Source: Stenotrophomonas sp. BIO128-Bstrain (GTDB lineage: Bacteria > Pseudomonadota > Gammaproteobacteria > Xanthomonadales > Xanthomonadaceae). From it: 64,000 nucleotides of DNA. Below, piece by piece: positions 53,244-63,300 of this stretch. The stretch lies in contig NZ_CP124620.1 of NCBI RefSeq assembly GCF_030128875.1, positions 3,855,001-3,919,000 on the forward strand. Reading direction: 5' to 3'. Each line of letters begins with the position of its first letter. Positions within the stretch are counted from its first letter, which is position 1. The notes under the pieces are model-generated. The model was not told the DNA's origin. It saw only the letters and a list, made by a program, of their open reading frames with translations, and did not search any database. A program made the translations under genes and the position numbers.

Positions 53244-54827
53244 ATGCAAACCGAATTCCTCATTCTCGGCGCCCTGGTGTGTGCCGTCCTCGTGCTGCAG
53301 CTGCTCGCGCTGCTGCGGCGTTCCGGCCATGGCGACCTCGAACAGAGCCTGCGCGAGGAGGCCCGGGTCGGCCGCAGCGAACTGCGCGAGCAGCTCGAAG
53401 GCCTGGGCCGCCAGCAGGATGCCCGGCTGGAAAGCTTCGCGCGCGCGCTGACCGATCTGTCCACCCGTACCGATCAGCGCCTGGACCTGTTGCGCGACGC
53501 GCTGGGTGAAGACGCGCGCAAGGCCCGCGAGGAAAGCACGCTCAGCCAGCAGCGCACCGGCGAGCTGCTGGCGCTGCGCATGCAGGACGTGCGCGCGCAG
53601 CTGGAAGCGTTCGGGCACCAGCAGCAGGCGCGCATCGAAGCGTTCGGCCAGCAGCTGGTGGAACTCACCACCCGCACCGACAGCCACATGGCCGCGCTGC
53701 GCCAGGCCTTGGCCGACGATGCACGCCTGGGCCGCGAGGAAACCGGGCAGTCGCAGCAGCGCCTGGCCGAATCGCTGGGCCTGCGCCTGCAGGAGATGAC
53801 CCAGCGCAACGAGCAGCGCATCGGCGAGATGCGCGCCACGCTCGAGCAGCAGCTCAAGAGCCTGCAGAGCGATAACGCCGAAAAGCTCGACCAGATGCGC
53901 GTGACCGTCGACGAGAAGCTGCAGACCACGCTGGAAACCCGCCTGGGTGCTTCGTTCCAGCTGGTCTCCGAACGACTGGAGCAGGTCCAGCGTGGCCTCG
54001 GCGAAATGCAGCAGCTGGCCACCGGCGTGGGCGACCTCAAGCGGGTGCTGACCAACGTCAAGAACCGTGGGAGCTGGGGCGAAGTGCAGCTGGACAACAT
54101 CCTCGAGCAGACGCTGACCCAAGAGCAGTACGGGCGCGGCGTCAAAGTGCGCCCGGACAGCAACGAGATCGTGGATATCGCGGTGCGCCTGCCGGGCCGT
54201 GGCCACGAAGACACCCCGGTGTGGCTGCCGATCGATTCCAAGTTCCCGCGCGAAGATTACGAGCGCCTGCTCGATGCGCAGGAACAGGGCGATGTCGAAG
54301 GGGTGCGCGTGCAGGGCGCGCAGCTGGAGCGCGCGATCCGCATCCAGGCCAAATCGATCTGCGACAAGTACATCGCCCCGCCGCACACCACTGATTTCGC
54401 GGTGATGTTCCTGCCGACCGAAAGCCTGTACGCCGAAGTGATCCGCCGCCCCGGCCTGATCGACCTGCTGCAGCGCGACCACCGCGTGGTGGTGGCCGGC
54501 CCGACCACCGTCACCGCGCTGCTCAACAGCCTGCAGATGGGCTTCCGCACGCTGGCCATCGAACAGCGCTCCAGCGAAGTGTGGGGCCTGCTCGGTGCGG
54601 TCAAAAGTGAGTTCGGCAAGTTCGCCGGCATCCTGGAAAAAGCCGAGAAGCAGATCAGCACGGTGGGCCGCAGCCTCGGTGAAGCCAGCCGCAAGACGCG
54701 CACCATCGAGCGCCGCCTGCGCAGCGTGGAAACGCTCGGCAGCGAACAGACCCAGGACCTGCTCGGCGACATGAGCGGCGAGGACGAGGACGTGGCCGGC
54801 GACGAGACCAGCGCCGCGCAGGAGTGA
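53244..54827 (+). CDS. rmuC: DNA recombination protein RmuC
   Basis: A 527-residue protein with one N-terminal membrane helix (FLILGALVCAVLVLQLLALL), a long coiled coil (about 30-250, full of REELRE- and QQ-type heptads) and the RmuC nuclease-like domain (RGSWGEVQLDNILEQTLTQEQY, WLPIDSKFPREDYERLL, FAVMFLPTESLYAEVI). Family members limit sequence inversions at short inverted repeats in E. coli. The ATG at 53244 places the helix at the very N-terminus. Confidence 0.93.
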   Translation: MQTEFLILGALVCAVLVLQLLALLRRSGHGDLEQSLREEARVGRSELREQLEGLGRQQDARLESFARALTDLSTRTDQRLDLLRDALGEDARKAREESTLSQQRTGELLALRMQDVRAQLEAFGHQQQARIEAFGQQLVELTTRTDSHMAALRQALADDARLGREETGQSQQRLAESLGLRLQEMTQRNEQRIGEMRATLEQQLKSLQSDNAEKLDQMRVTVDEKLQTTLETRLGASFQLVSERLEQVQRGLGEMQQLATGVGDLKRVLTNVKNRGSWGEVQLDNILEQTLTQEQYGRGVKVRPDSNEIVDIAVRLPGRGHEDTPVWLPIDSKFPREDYERLLDAQEQGDVEGVRVQGAQLERAIRIQAKSICDKYIAPPHTTDFAVMFLPTESLYAEVIRRPGLIDLLQRDHRVVVAGPTTVTALLNSLQMGFRTLAIEQRSSEVWGLLGAVKSEFGKFAGILEKAEKQISTVGRSLGEASRKTRTIERRLRSVETLGSEQTQDLLGDMSGEDEDVAGDETSAAQE

Positions 54828-54913
54828 GCGCCGACGCCATGCATGCAGGCGATCACGCATGCTGCGCGGCACACGCTCTGCCCTGTCTCTCTTCCGCCTT
54901 CCAAGGAACGCCG

Positions 54914-55282
54914 ATGCGCCTGACCCTGATGCTGTCCCTCCTGCTCGCCTTGGCCGGGTGCAGCAGTACGCCACCTGTCGATACCCCTGCCGACACCGCG
55001 GCGACCACCTCCGCCCCACCGAGCGCCGCCGCATGCGCCGCCGCCGGTGGCAGCCTGCAGCCGCTGGGTCGCCTGCAGCGCGTGCAGTGCGTGGTGCCCT
55101 ACGCCGATGCCGGCAAGGTCTGCAGCGCCAAGGCCGACTGCAGCGGCCAATGCCTGGCCACGAGCGATGTCGCGCCGGGAACGGCCGCGCGCGGCGTCTG
55201 CCAGCGTGATGTCAGCCAGAACTTCGGCTGCCGCCAGCGCATCGATGGCGGCGTGGCACTGGGCACGATCTGCGTCGACTGA
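54914..55282 (+). CDS. Small cysteine-rich lipoprotein
   Basis: A 122-residue protein with lipobox LALAGC (Cys16-17 region) and a Thr/Pro/Ala linker. Its cysteine-rich C-terminal domain has Cys near residues 39, 60, 77, 82, 86, 102 and 110 (KVCSAKADCSGQCLA, GVCQRDVSQNFGCRQRI), which suggests disulfide bonding in the periplasm. AAGGAA precedes the ATG at 54914. Function unknown. Confidence 0.75.
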   Translation: MRLTLMLSLLLALAGCSSTPPVDTPADTAATTSAPPSAAACAAAGGSLQPLGRLQRVQCVVPYADAGKVCSAKADCSGQCLATSDVAPGTAARGVCQRDVSQNFGCRQRIDGGVALGTICVD

Positions 55283-55338
55283 CCTTCCCGCGGCACGGCT
55301 ATGCTGTGCCTCCCCTGATCCAACGCAAGGAACCTGCC

Positions 55339-55899
55339 GTGAGCCAGACCGTCTACGACATCCCCGTCACCACCATCGAAGGTCAACCGACCTCGCTGGC
55401 CGATTACCGCGGCAAGGTGCTGCTGGTGGTCAACGTCGCCTCCAAGTGCGGCCTGACCCCGCAGTACGAAGGTCTGCAGGCGCTGTACGCCGACAAGCAG
55501 GCCGCCGGCCTGGAAGTGCTGGGCTTCCCGGCCAACAACTTCCTGGCCCAGGAACCGGGCAGCGAAGCGGACATCCAGCAGTTCTGCCAGCTCGAATACA
55601 ACGTCAGCTTCCCGATGTTCGCCAAGATCAGCGTGGCCGGTGAGGACACCCATCCGCTGTATCAGCAGCTGACCGCCGCGCAGCCGAGCGCCACCGGCGA
55701 AGGCCCGATGCGCGAGAAGCTGCAGGGCGCCGTGGCCAAGTACCCCGAGCTGGTGGTCAATGCCGCCCCGGGCGTGCTGTGGAACTTCGAGAAGTTCCTG
55801 ATCGGCCGCGATGGCCAGGTCATCGCGCGCTTCGCCCCGGACGTGCCGGCTGACGATGCCCGCCTGGTGGCCGCGATCGACGCCGCGCTGGCGGCCTGA
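55339..55899 (+). CDS. Glutathione peroxidase family protein (thiol peroxidase type)
   Basis: Reduces hydroperoxides. The 186-residue protein uses Cys37 (VNVASKCGLTPQY) in place of selenocysteine, with the Gln of FPANNFLAQEPG. Cys83 (QQFCQLEY) is the likely resolving cysteine, so thioredoxin is the probable reductant. The GTG at 55339 has AAGGAA upstream and gives the family N-terminus. Followed by a terminator. Confidence 0.92.
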   Translation: MSQTVYDIPVTTIEGQPTSLADYRGKVLLVVNVASKCGLTPQYEGLQALYADKQAAGLEVLGFPANNFLAQEPGSEADIQQFCQLEYNVSFPMFAKISVAGEDTHPLYQQLTAAQPSATGEGPMREKLQGAVAKYPELVVNAAPGVLWNFEKFLIGRDGQVIARFAPDVPADDARLVAAIDAALAA

Positions 55900-55916
55900 T
55901 CGGCTGACGCGGGAAC

Positions 55917-55945
55917 AAAAAAAGCCCCGCTTCGGCGGGGCTTTC
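55917..55945. terminator. Bidirectional terminator between gpx and mlaA
   Basis: AAAGCCCCGC-TTCG-GCGGGGCTTT is a 10-bp stem with a stable tetraloop. A run of A residues before it gives a T run on the minus strand, ending the mla transcript 11 bases after mlaA. Confidence 0.9.
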
Positions 55946-55955
55946 TCGTGGGGGA

Positions 55956-56954
55956 TCAGTTACCCCAGTTCGGCATCGGCATCGCATCGACCGGAATCGG
56001 GGCGTCCGGATCGTCCTTGCCGCGCGCATGCTTGCCACGCAGGTCGTTCTCGATCTGGTAGTTGCGGCGCTGCAGCCATGCATCGCGCACGAGCGAATAC
56101 TCGTCCACGGCGTTGTCGCGCATGTCATCGACCGCCAGCAGCTGCGAACGCATGTCCACCAGCTGCAGGCCCTGCAGGCCGATGCGGATCTTGTCCTCTT
56201 CGATCGTGCGGATCGGCGAGAGCGGCATGTCGCCGGCCAGGCCGAACACATCGCGCACGGTACGCGGGCCGAAGAACGGCAGCTCCACGTAGCGCGAACG
56301 GCGCCAGCCCCACGTGCCCAGGGTCTGACCGAAGTCTTCCTTGCGACGCGGCACCATGGCCTTGCTGGCCGGATCGAACAGCCCGCCGATACCCAGCGTG
56401 GAGTTCATCAGGAAGCGGCCCAGGCTGTCCCAGGCATCGTCCGGACGGCCCTGCAGCAGCTGGTTGGTGATCGTCACCGGTGCGCGCAAGTTGCTGAAGA
56501 AGTTGCTTACGCCGGTGCGGGCGAAGCGCGGCACCACATTGGTGTAGGCCACCGCCAGCGGGCGTGCGACCGCACGGTCGACCACGTTGTTGAAGCTGTG
56601 CACCTTGCGGTTGAACGGTTCCCACGGATCGTACGGGGTGCCGCTGGGCTCGGTGCCATCCGCGCTCGGGGCGGGCCCGCCGTACAACGCAGCGAAGTCG
56701 TCCTCGGCGTTGGTCGGCGCGGTGCCGGCCGTGGCCGGGGCCGCCGCTGGGTCGGTACCGGCCTGCGCGGCCGGGGCCGTGCTGTCGGCGACGGCGTCGG
56801 CCGGTACCACGGGCGTGTCGGCCACATCGGCCACCGGTGCCGCCGCAGGGGCGACCTCGACGCTGACCGGTGCGCTGTCGCGTGCGGGTTTGCCAGCACA
56901 GGCGCTCAGGGCCAGCGCCAGCACGAGGAGGGGGAGGGTGCGTATGACGTTCAT
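55956..56954 (-). CDS. mlaA: MlaA (VacJ) outer-membrane lipoprotein
   Basis: Removes misplaced phospholipids from the outer leaflet and hands them to MlaC. The 332-residue protein has lipobox LALSACAG. A Pro/Ala/Thr-rich linker (about 25-105) is much longer than in E. coli VacJ. The VacJ domain follows (YDPWEPFNRKVHSFNNVVDR, GRFLMNSTLGIGGLFDPASK, DFGQTLGTWG, FFGPRTVRDVFG). It ends the mlaFEDCB-A operon; in E. coli mlaA is unlinked. Confidence 0.95.
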   Translation of the reverse strand: MNVIRTLPLLVLALALSACAGKPARDSAPVSVEVAPAAAPVADVADTPVVPADAVADSTAPAAQAGTDPAAAPATAGTAPTNAEDDFAALYGGPAPSADGTEPSGTPYDPWEPFNRKVHSFNNVVDRAVARPLAVAYTNVVPRFARTGVSNFFSNLRAPVTITNQLLQGRPDDAWDSLGRFLMNSTLGIGGLFDPASKAMVPRRKEDFGQTLGTWGWRRSRYVELPFFGPRTVRDVFGLAGDMPLSPIRTIEEDKIRIGLQGLQLVDMRSQLLAVDDMRDNAVDEYSLVRDAWLQRRNYQIENDLRGKHARGKDDPDAPIPVDAMPMPNWGN

Positions 56955-56955
56955 G

Positions 56956-57267
56956 TCAGCTCGCCGCAGAAAGGGCATGGAAATCCAGGGTGGGTGCCAG
57001 CCGGTAGGCGGCACTGAGGTCGGTGAAACCGTCCGGGCTGCCGATGATCGTCGGCGCGGTCCCGTTTGCACGCAGGCGTGCGGCCAGCTCGGCCAGCAGG
57101 GCCAGGCCGGCACTGTCCAGTCCGGTCACCGCCGCCAGATCCAACTGCTGCACGCCGTCCAGCGCGGCCAGCGAAGGCCACAGGGCCGTCACCGCCGCGC
57201 GGTCGAGCACCCCGCTGAACACCAGCGAGGCACCGTTGCGCTGCACGCTGGCGCTGTTACTTGCCAC
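56956..57267 (-). CDS. mlaB: MlaB, STAS-domain subunit of the Mla transporter
   Basis: A 103-residue STAS protein that binds and stabilises the MlaF ATPase. The fold shows LVFSGVLDRAAVTALWPSL and the loop LDLAAVTGLDSAGLALLAEL with the conserved Asp-Ser. The GTG start at 57267 overlaps mlaC by 11 bases. Sequence conservation is low, as is usual for MlaB, but position in the operon makes the call safe. Confidence 0.9.
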   Translation of the reverse strand: MASNSASVQRNGASLVFSGVLDRAAVTALWPSLAALDGVQQLDLAAVTGLDSAGLALLAELAARLRANGTAPTIIGSPDGFTDLSAAYRLAPTLDFHALSAAS

Positions 57268-57919
57268 GCGGGGCCTGCCCGGCCTGCATGCTGCCGTTGC
57301 GCAGTTCGGTGGCGACCTGCTGGATCGACTTCTGGCGCAGCGGGGCGTCGAACTGGGTCTTGAAGGTCTGCACGTAGGAGATGCCTTCGATCATCACATC
57401 GAAGATCTTCCACTGGCCGTTGACGTTGCGCATCAGGTAGTCGACCGGGGTCGGCTCGTTGCCGGCGCGGATCAGCTCGGTGGACACGCGCACGCCGCGG
57501 TTGCCCGGCAGCGGCGACTCGCTCTTCAGGCGGAAGGTCGGCTTGCCCTGGATCTCGAGCAGGGCCGAACCGTAGCGCTGCATCAGGTTGTCGGCCATCG
57601 CATCGGCGAACAGCTTGACGTCGGCATCGGAGGCGCCGCGGCCGTGCACGCCCAGCACCAGGCGGGCGGCGTAGTCGCGGTCGAAGGTCTTGTTGAGCTC
57701 GCTGTTGATGAAGTCACGCAGCACCGCCGGGTTGGCCCGGAACTCGGTGCGGCGCTGCTGCAGCGAGGTCAGGATGCGGGTGCTGGCGTCCATCACCGCC
57801 TTGCTGGCCTGGCCCTGCTGGGCGGCAGCGGCAGCGGGAGCGGCCTGGGCGAAGGAGAGCGAGGGCGTGGCGGCGAGCAGGGCCGAGGCCAGCAGCGCCG
57901 GGATCAGGGTCTTTTTCAT
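57257..57919 (-). CDS. mlaC: MlaC periplasmic phospholipid carrier
   Basis: A 220-residue periplasmic protein (signal peptide MKKTLIPALLASALLAATPSL...) that shuttles phospholipid between MlaA and MlaFEDB. The Ttg2D/MlaC domain has INSELNKTFDRDYAARLVLG and VDYLMRNVNGQWKIFDVMIE. It overlaps mlaD by four bases (start 57919, mlaD stop 57916) and mlaB by 11. Confidence 0.94.
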   Translation of the reverse strand: MKKTLIPALLASALLAATPSLSFAQAAPAAAAAQQGQASKAVMDASTRILTSLQQRRTEFRANPAVLRDFINSELNKTFDRDYAARLVLGVHGRGASDADVKLFADAMADNLMQRYGSALLEIQGKPTFRLKSESPLPGNRGVRVSTELIRAGNEPTPVDYLMRNVNGQWKIFDVMIEGISYVQTFKTQFDAPLRQKSIQQVATELRNGSMQAGQAPRGK

Positions 57920-58443
57920 GGTTGCGGTTCCGTTGCAGGCGCAGGCGCGCCGTTGCCATCGTGGGAGTCAGCGCCACCGGTATTGGCCGGACCGCTGAAC
58001 ATGTACTTGCCGACCAGCTGGAGCAGGTCCACCGCCGGCTGGGTGAAGACGATCTCGTCGCCGGACTTGAGCACATCCGGGTCACCGCCCGGCTGCAGAC
58101 CGATATAGCTCTCGCCGAGCAAACCGCTGGTGAATATGCCGGCCGAGGTGTCGGCCGGCAGATCCTTGAACTTGCCGTCCAGCTTGAGGGTCACGATCGA
58201 GTCGAACTTCTGGGGATCCAGTTCGATGCCCGAGACCTGGCCGATGGTCACGCCGCCGATCTTGACCGGCGCCTGCTTGCGCAGCTGGCCGATCTGGGTG
58301 AAGCGCGCCTTGAGTTCGTAGCCGCTGCCGCCGGTGCCCCACCGTTGATTGGTGGAGGCCACGGCCAGCACCAGCAGCGAGGCCAGCGCCAGCAGCAGGA
58401 ACGCGCCGACGGAAAATTCGAGTCTGGGACCGCGGATGGCCAT
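57916..58443 (-). CDS. mlaD: MlaD, MCE-domain subunit of the Mla transporter
   Basis: A 175-residue inner-membrane-anchored protein. It has one N-terminal helix (EFSVGAFLLLALASLLVLAV) and an MCE domain (YELKARFTQIGQLRKQAPVK, IGGVTIGQVSGIEL, GIFTSGLLGESYIGLQPGG) that forms the hexameric lipid channel, then a hydrophilic tail. The ATG at 58443 is used; a GTG at 58455 would add four residues. Confidence 0.94.
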   Translation of the reverse strand: MAIRGPRLEFSVGAFLLLALASLLVLAVASTNQRWGTGGSGYELKARFTQIGQLRKQAPVKIGGVTIGQVSGIELDPQKFDSIVTLKLDGKFKDLPADTSAGIFTSGLLGESYIGLQPGGDPDVLKSGDEIVFTQPAVDLLQLVGKYMFSGPANTGGADSHDGNGAPAPATEPQP

Positions 58444-58539
58444 GGGATATCTCACTGTTCTTTGTCAGGTGCCTGGACAGGTGTCCGGGCGGGAAGTCTT
58501 TGCGTACTCAAGCGGGGGTGCTGGCCAGGGACAACGGCC

Positions 58540-58564
58540 GTACCGACCAACGGTCGGTACCTAC
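58540..58564 (-). repeat. SMAG-like palindrome overlapping the mlaE stop codon
   Basis: On the minus strand this is identical over 25 bases to the element at 41212-41236. Its leading GTAG supplies the TAG stop of mlaE. It lies in the 117-base mlaE-mlaD gap and could form an mRNA hairpin inside the operon. Confidence 0.82.
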
Positions 58565-59310
58565 TGGAACATCATGGCGGACAGCACGAAGTTGAAGACC
58601 AGCACCAGCAGCGAGGCGTTGACCACCGCGCGCGTGGTGGCGACCGACGTGCCTTCGATCGTGGGTTCGGCATGGAAGCCGACATAGGAAGCGACCAGGG
58701 CCGCGGTGCCGCCGAAGATCGCCGACTTCAGCATCGCCACACCGAAGTCGTCCCAGAAGTCCACGCTGTTGCTCAGCGCCGACCAGAACACGCCGTTGTC
58801 CAGGCCGAGCACATGCACGGCCTCGAAGTAGCTGGCACTGATCGCCAGCGAGCAGAAGATGCCGGTCAGCAGCGGCACGGTCAGCACCGCCGCCCAGAAG
58901 CGCGGGGCGACGACCTTGGCCACCGGGTCGATGGCCATCAGCTCCAGCGCCTTGATCTGGTCGGTGGCGCGCATCAGGCCCAGTTCGGCGGCGATCGAGC
59001 TGCCGGCGCGGCCGATGAACAGCAGTGCGGTCAGCACCGGGGCCAGTTCGCGGTACAGCGAGAGGCCAAGCAGCGTGGACAACGCATCGGCGGCGCCGAA
59101 GGTGGTGAGCGTGCGGTAGCCCTGCAGGGTCAGCACCAGGCCCACGAACGCGCCGCCTACGGCAATGATCGGCAGCGAACGTGCACCGATCTTGTAGATC
59201 TCGCGGGTCAGCTCGGCAAGGAAATCGGCGGTCGGCAGCGAGCCGCGCAGTACCGTCAGCGAGAACAGGCCGGCGCGACCGAGCGAGCGGGTAGCGTCAA
59301 CGAACGGCAT
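58561..59310 (-). CDS. mlaE: MlaE permease subunit of the Mla transporter
   Basis: A 249-residue inner-membrane permease. The MlaE family motif region is SLPIIAVGGAFVGLVLTLQG, then GRAGSSIAAELGLMRATDQI with the coupling-helix EL-MRATDQIKALE. Five helices are predicted. Its start overlaps the mlaF stop by one base (TGATG). Its stop codon lies in a SMAG repeat. Confidence 0.95.
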   Translation of the reverse strand: MPFVDATRSLGRAGLFSLTVLRGSLPTADFLAELTREIYKIGARSLPIIAVGGAFVGLVLTLQGYRTLTTFGAADALSTLLGLSLYRELAPVLTALLFIGRAGSSIAAELGLMRATDQIKALELMAIDPVAKVVAPRFWAAVLTVPLLTGIFCSLAISASYFEAVHVLGLDNGVFWSALSNSVDFWDDFGVAMLKSAIFGGTAALVASYVGFHAEPTIEGTSVATTRAVVNASLLVLVFNFVLSAMMFQ

Positions 59311-60107
59311 CAGGCAACCCTCGCACGTGGTGCGGCATCGAAGGGGATCGGGCCGTCCGGCTCACCATGCAGGAACTGCCGCAGCAGCGGGTCCTGGCTG
59401 GATTCAAGTGCGGCCGGGCTGCCCTGGAATACGATGCCGCCGTTGGCGATGGCGATCACCTGGTCGCAGATCGGCAGGGTCTCGTGCACGTGGTGGCTGA
59501 CGATGATGCTGGTCAGCCCCAGGCTGTGGTTGAGGCGCTGGATCAGGCTCATGATCACGCCCGAGGCGATCGGGTCCAGCCCGGTCAGCGGCTCGTCGTA
59601 GATCATCAGCGGCGGGTCGAGCGCAAGCGCACGGGCCAGGGCCACACGCCGCGCCATGCCGCCGGACAGCTCGCGCGGCCAGGCATCGGCAGCGGCCAGC
59701 AGGCCCACTGCGTGCAGCTTCATCTGCACCAGGCGGCGCAATACGGGCTTCGGCAGGCGGGTATGGGTGCGCAGTGGCAGGGCCACGTTCTCGGCGACGG
59801 TCAGGTCGGTCAGCAGCCCATTGCCCTGCAGCAGCACGCCCACGCTCTTGCGCATCTCCAACAGCGCGCGTGCGCCGGTCGGAATGGGCTGGCCGAACAG
59901 GGTGACCTCGCCGGCCACCGGGCGCAGCTCACCGGTCAGCGCCGCCAGCAGCGTGGACTTGCCACTGCCCGACGGGCCAAGCACGGCGGTGATGCTGCCG
60001 CGCGGAACGGTCAGCGAAACGTCGCGCAGGATCGTACGTCCGCCGCGGTCGATGCGGACGTTGGACAACTGCACCAGACTCTCTTCGGAAACCGTCATGG
60101 GCGCCAT
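59310..60107 (-). CDS. mlaF: MlaF ATP-binding subunit of the Mla transporter
   Basis: ABC ATPase of 265 residues that drives phospholipid movement. Walker A is GPSGSGKST, the signature is LSGGMARR, Walker B is LMIYDEPLTGLD, and the H-loop is IVSHH. The start MAPMTVSEES at 60107 has GGA nine bases upstream; the ATG at 60098 is an alternative. First gene of mlaFEDCB-A. Confidence 0.95.
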   Translation of the reverse strand: MAPMTVSEESLVQLSNVRIDRGGRTILRDVSLTVPRGSITAVLGPSGSGKSTLLAALTGELRPVAGEVTLFGQPIPTGARALLEMRKSVGVLLQGNGLLTDLTVAENVALPLRTHTRLPKPVLRRLVQMKLHAVGLLAAADAWPRELSGGMARRVALARALALDPPLMIYDEPLTGLDPIASGVIMSLIQRLNHSLGLTSIIVSHHVHETLPICDQVIAIANGGIVFQGSPAALESSQDPLLRQFLHGEPDGPIPFDAAPRARVA

Positions 60108-60321
60108 TAACAAAATTCCAACGTTGTAAGATCGTGGTGAACGGCTGAACATAACCGAACTGGACCGTGCAGTATGTCGCACGGGCGGGTGAGGGCAGTG
60201 CCGCGGCGGGCATGCCGTCACCTGCAACACAGCGTGTCGGGCCGGTGGTGGCCCGCGCCTTTTCCCCGTCCGCACCGCCAGCAGCGCTGCGTTCGTGCGT
60301 CGGCTACGGCACACTCCTGCG

Positions 60322-63300
60322 ATGACCGACGCTGCTTCAGACTTTCGCCTGTACCACTCCAACTCGCTCGATGTGCTGGCCGCGCTGCTTGCCACGACGC
60401 TGCGCACGCCGGTGCCGGGCCAATCCATCCTGGTGCCGGAGGTGGTGCTGATCCCGCAGGTTGCGATGCGCCGCTGGCTGCAATCGACCCTGGCGGCCGA
60501 GTATGGCATTGCCGCCAACCTCGCGTTCCTCACGCCGGGTGAGCTGGTCGCCCGCGCCCTCAATGCCAACGTGCCCGGGGAACATGACGATCTCAATGCC
60601 GAGGGGCTGCGCTGGCGGTTGTATGCCGCCCTGCGAGACCCGGTGTTGATGGCGCAGCCGCCGATGGCGGCGCTGCAGGCGTATCTGTCCGCGGCCGATC
60701 CGCTCAAGCCATGGGCGCTGGCGGCCGAACTGGCCTCGGTGTTCGAGAAGTACCAGGCGTGGCGTCGCGATTGGCTGCTGCGCTGGGACGCGGGCGCAGC
60801 GCCGAACGACCCGCAGGCGATCCTGTGGCGGCGCATCGCCGGCGGCGAGCAGTACCGTGCGCGCCGCATCGATGCCTACCTGGCCCGCTTCGAGGGTGCC
60901 GGGCAGCCGTTGCCGCAGGGCCTGCCGACGCGCGTGTTCGCCTTCGCCACCCTCAACATCTCCCCGGACGTGCTGCGGGTGCTGGCCACCCAGGCGCGGG
61001 TCGGCACGATGCACTTCTATCTGCCCACACCGACCCAGGCCTATTGGGGTGATCTGCAAACGCTGGGCGAGAAGCTGCGCAGCGGCGCGCCCGATCCGTT
61101 CGGCGAGGCGGCCGGCGAGAACCGCCTGCTGCAGGCCTGGGGCGCGGCGGGTCGCGATTTCATGGCGGTGCTGGGCAGCTACGAGGTCGTGCACCCCTCC
61201 GGTGAGATCGCCGCGTACGACGATCCCGAAGAGGATGCGCGCCCGGACATGGCCGACGGCGGGCTGTCCGACAGCCTGCTGCACCGCCTGCAGCGCGATC
61301 TGTTCCACCGCCGCGGGCAGCCGGCGGGGGAGCTGCGCGAGGGGCTGCGCTACGACGACCCCAGCCTGCAGGTTCATGCCTGCCACACCCGCCTGCGCGA
61401 ACTGCAGGTGCTGCATGACCAGCTGCGCGGCCTGCTGCAGGATCCGCGCTTCGATCCGCCGCTGCAGGCGCGCGACATCGCGGTGCTGGCACCGGACATC
61501 GATCCCTACGTGCCATACCTGGAAGCGGTGTTCGGCGGCCGCAGCGGCGGCGATGACCACATTCCCTATGCGCTGGCCGATACCAGCCCGCTGGCCGGCG
61601 AGCCGTTGGCCGATGTGTTCGTGCACCTGCTCGGGCTGCCGGTCTCGCGCTTCGGATTGAACGAGGTGCTCGATCTGCTCGCCAGTGCACCGTTGGCGGA
61701 CGCCGCCGGCCTCGACGCCGCGGCGTTCGACCGCCTGCACGACTGGCTGCAGGCCGCCGGCGCGCGCTGGGGGCTGGATGCGGCCCATCGCGGCCAGCAT
61801 CAGGCCCCGGTGGACGATGCGTTTACCTGGCAGTTCGCGCTGGATCGCCTGCTGCTCGGCCACGCCAGCGGCAGCGACGGCGATATCGCCGGGGTCGCGC
61901 CATGGCCGGAGCTGGAAGGCAGTGCGCTGGACGCGCTGGACCGCCTGCTGGGGCTGCTGCGCGTGCTGGCGCGCTACCAGAAGGCCCTCGGTGAGGCCAT
62001 GTCGCCCGGGCAGTGGCGGCAGCGCCTGCTGGCCCTGCTCGATGCGCTGCTGCCCGAACCGCCGCAGGCGGCCAGCAGCCAGCGCGCGCTGGAGCGCCTG
62101 CGCAAACTGATCAACGAGTTCGCCCGCGATGCGGAGACCGCCGGGTTTGAAGGCGACGTGCCACCGGAGGTGCTGCGCGCCCATTTCGCCGGCGTGCTCG
62201 CCCAGGCCGATACGCGTGCACCGCTGTTGACCGGTGGCGTCAGCTTCGGCCGGATGGTGCCGATGCGCCTGCTGCCGTTCCGGGTGATCTGCGTGCTTGG
62301 CCTGAACGATGGCGACTTCCCGCGCCGCGATCCGGCAGCCGGCCTCAACCAGCTCACCGCCGAGCTGGGCACCGACAAGCGCCGGCATGGCGACCGCTCG
62401 CTGCGCGAGGATGATCGCTTCCTGTTCCTGCAGCTGTTCGCCTCGGCGCAGGACGTGTTCTACCTGAGTTATCTGGGCGCCGATCCGCGCGATGGCAGCG
62501 TGCGCGAACCCTCGGTGCTGGTCAGCGAGCTGATCGATGCCGCGGCCGAGTACCACCTGGATCCCCCGGCGGCGGCGCGCAGGATGACCGTGCGCCATTC
62601 GCTGCAGCCGTTCGCTCCGGCCGCGTTCGGCGGTGGCGAGGAGCCGCGGCGTTTCAGCTACCGCCGCCAATGGCACCCCGCTGCCGGCTCGCTCGGCGGT
62701 GCACGTCGCGCGCTGGCGCCGTGGTTCGCCACGCCGCTGCCGCCGATGGAGAGCAGCGCTGCCGAGCCGGAACTGAGCGTAGATGCGCTGCGTCGTTTCC
62801 TCACCGATCCGGCCAGCCAGTTCCTCTCGCAACGGCTCGGCCTGCGCCTGCCCGATGACGTGGACAACGCCGACGACGTCGAGCCGCTGGTGATGGCCGC
62901 GCGCGGTGGCGACACGGTGCTGCTGCAGCAGGCCGTGATCGAGGCCACCCTCGGGCAGGACGACACGCCGCTGTACCCACGGCTGCGTGCGCGGGCGCTG
63001 CTGCCCTCCGGCGCCCTGGGCGAACGGCAGTTCGCGCTGCTGCAGGCGCAGACCGAGCCTTACGCGCAGGCGCTGGCCCAGTGGCAGGCCGGTACCACGG
63101 CCGACAGCCGCCGCTACGAAGTGGATATCGACGGGGTTCGCCTGCACGGCCGCGTGGACGGAGTACATCCGCACGGGTTGGTGCGCCTGCGCCCGGGTCC
63201 GCTCAACGGTCGTGCCGCGATCCGCCAGGGCCTGGACTGGCTGCTGGCCAATGCCGCGGGCGAGGCCTTGCCGCTGGTGCAGTTCCACGAGGCAGGCGAT

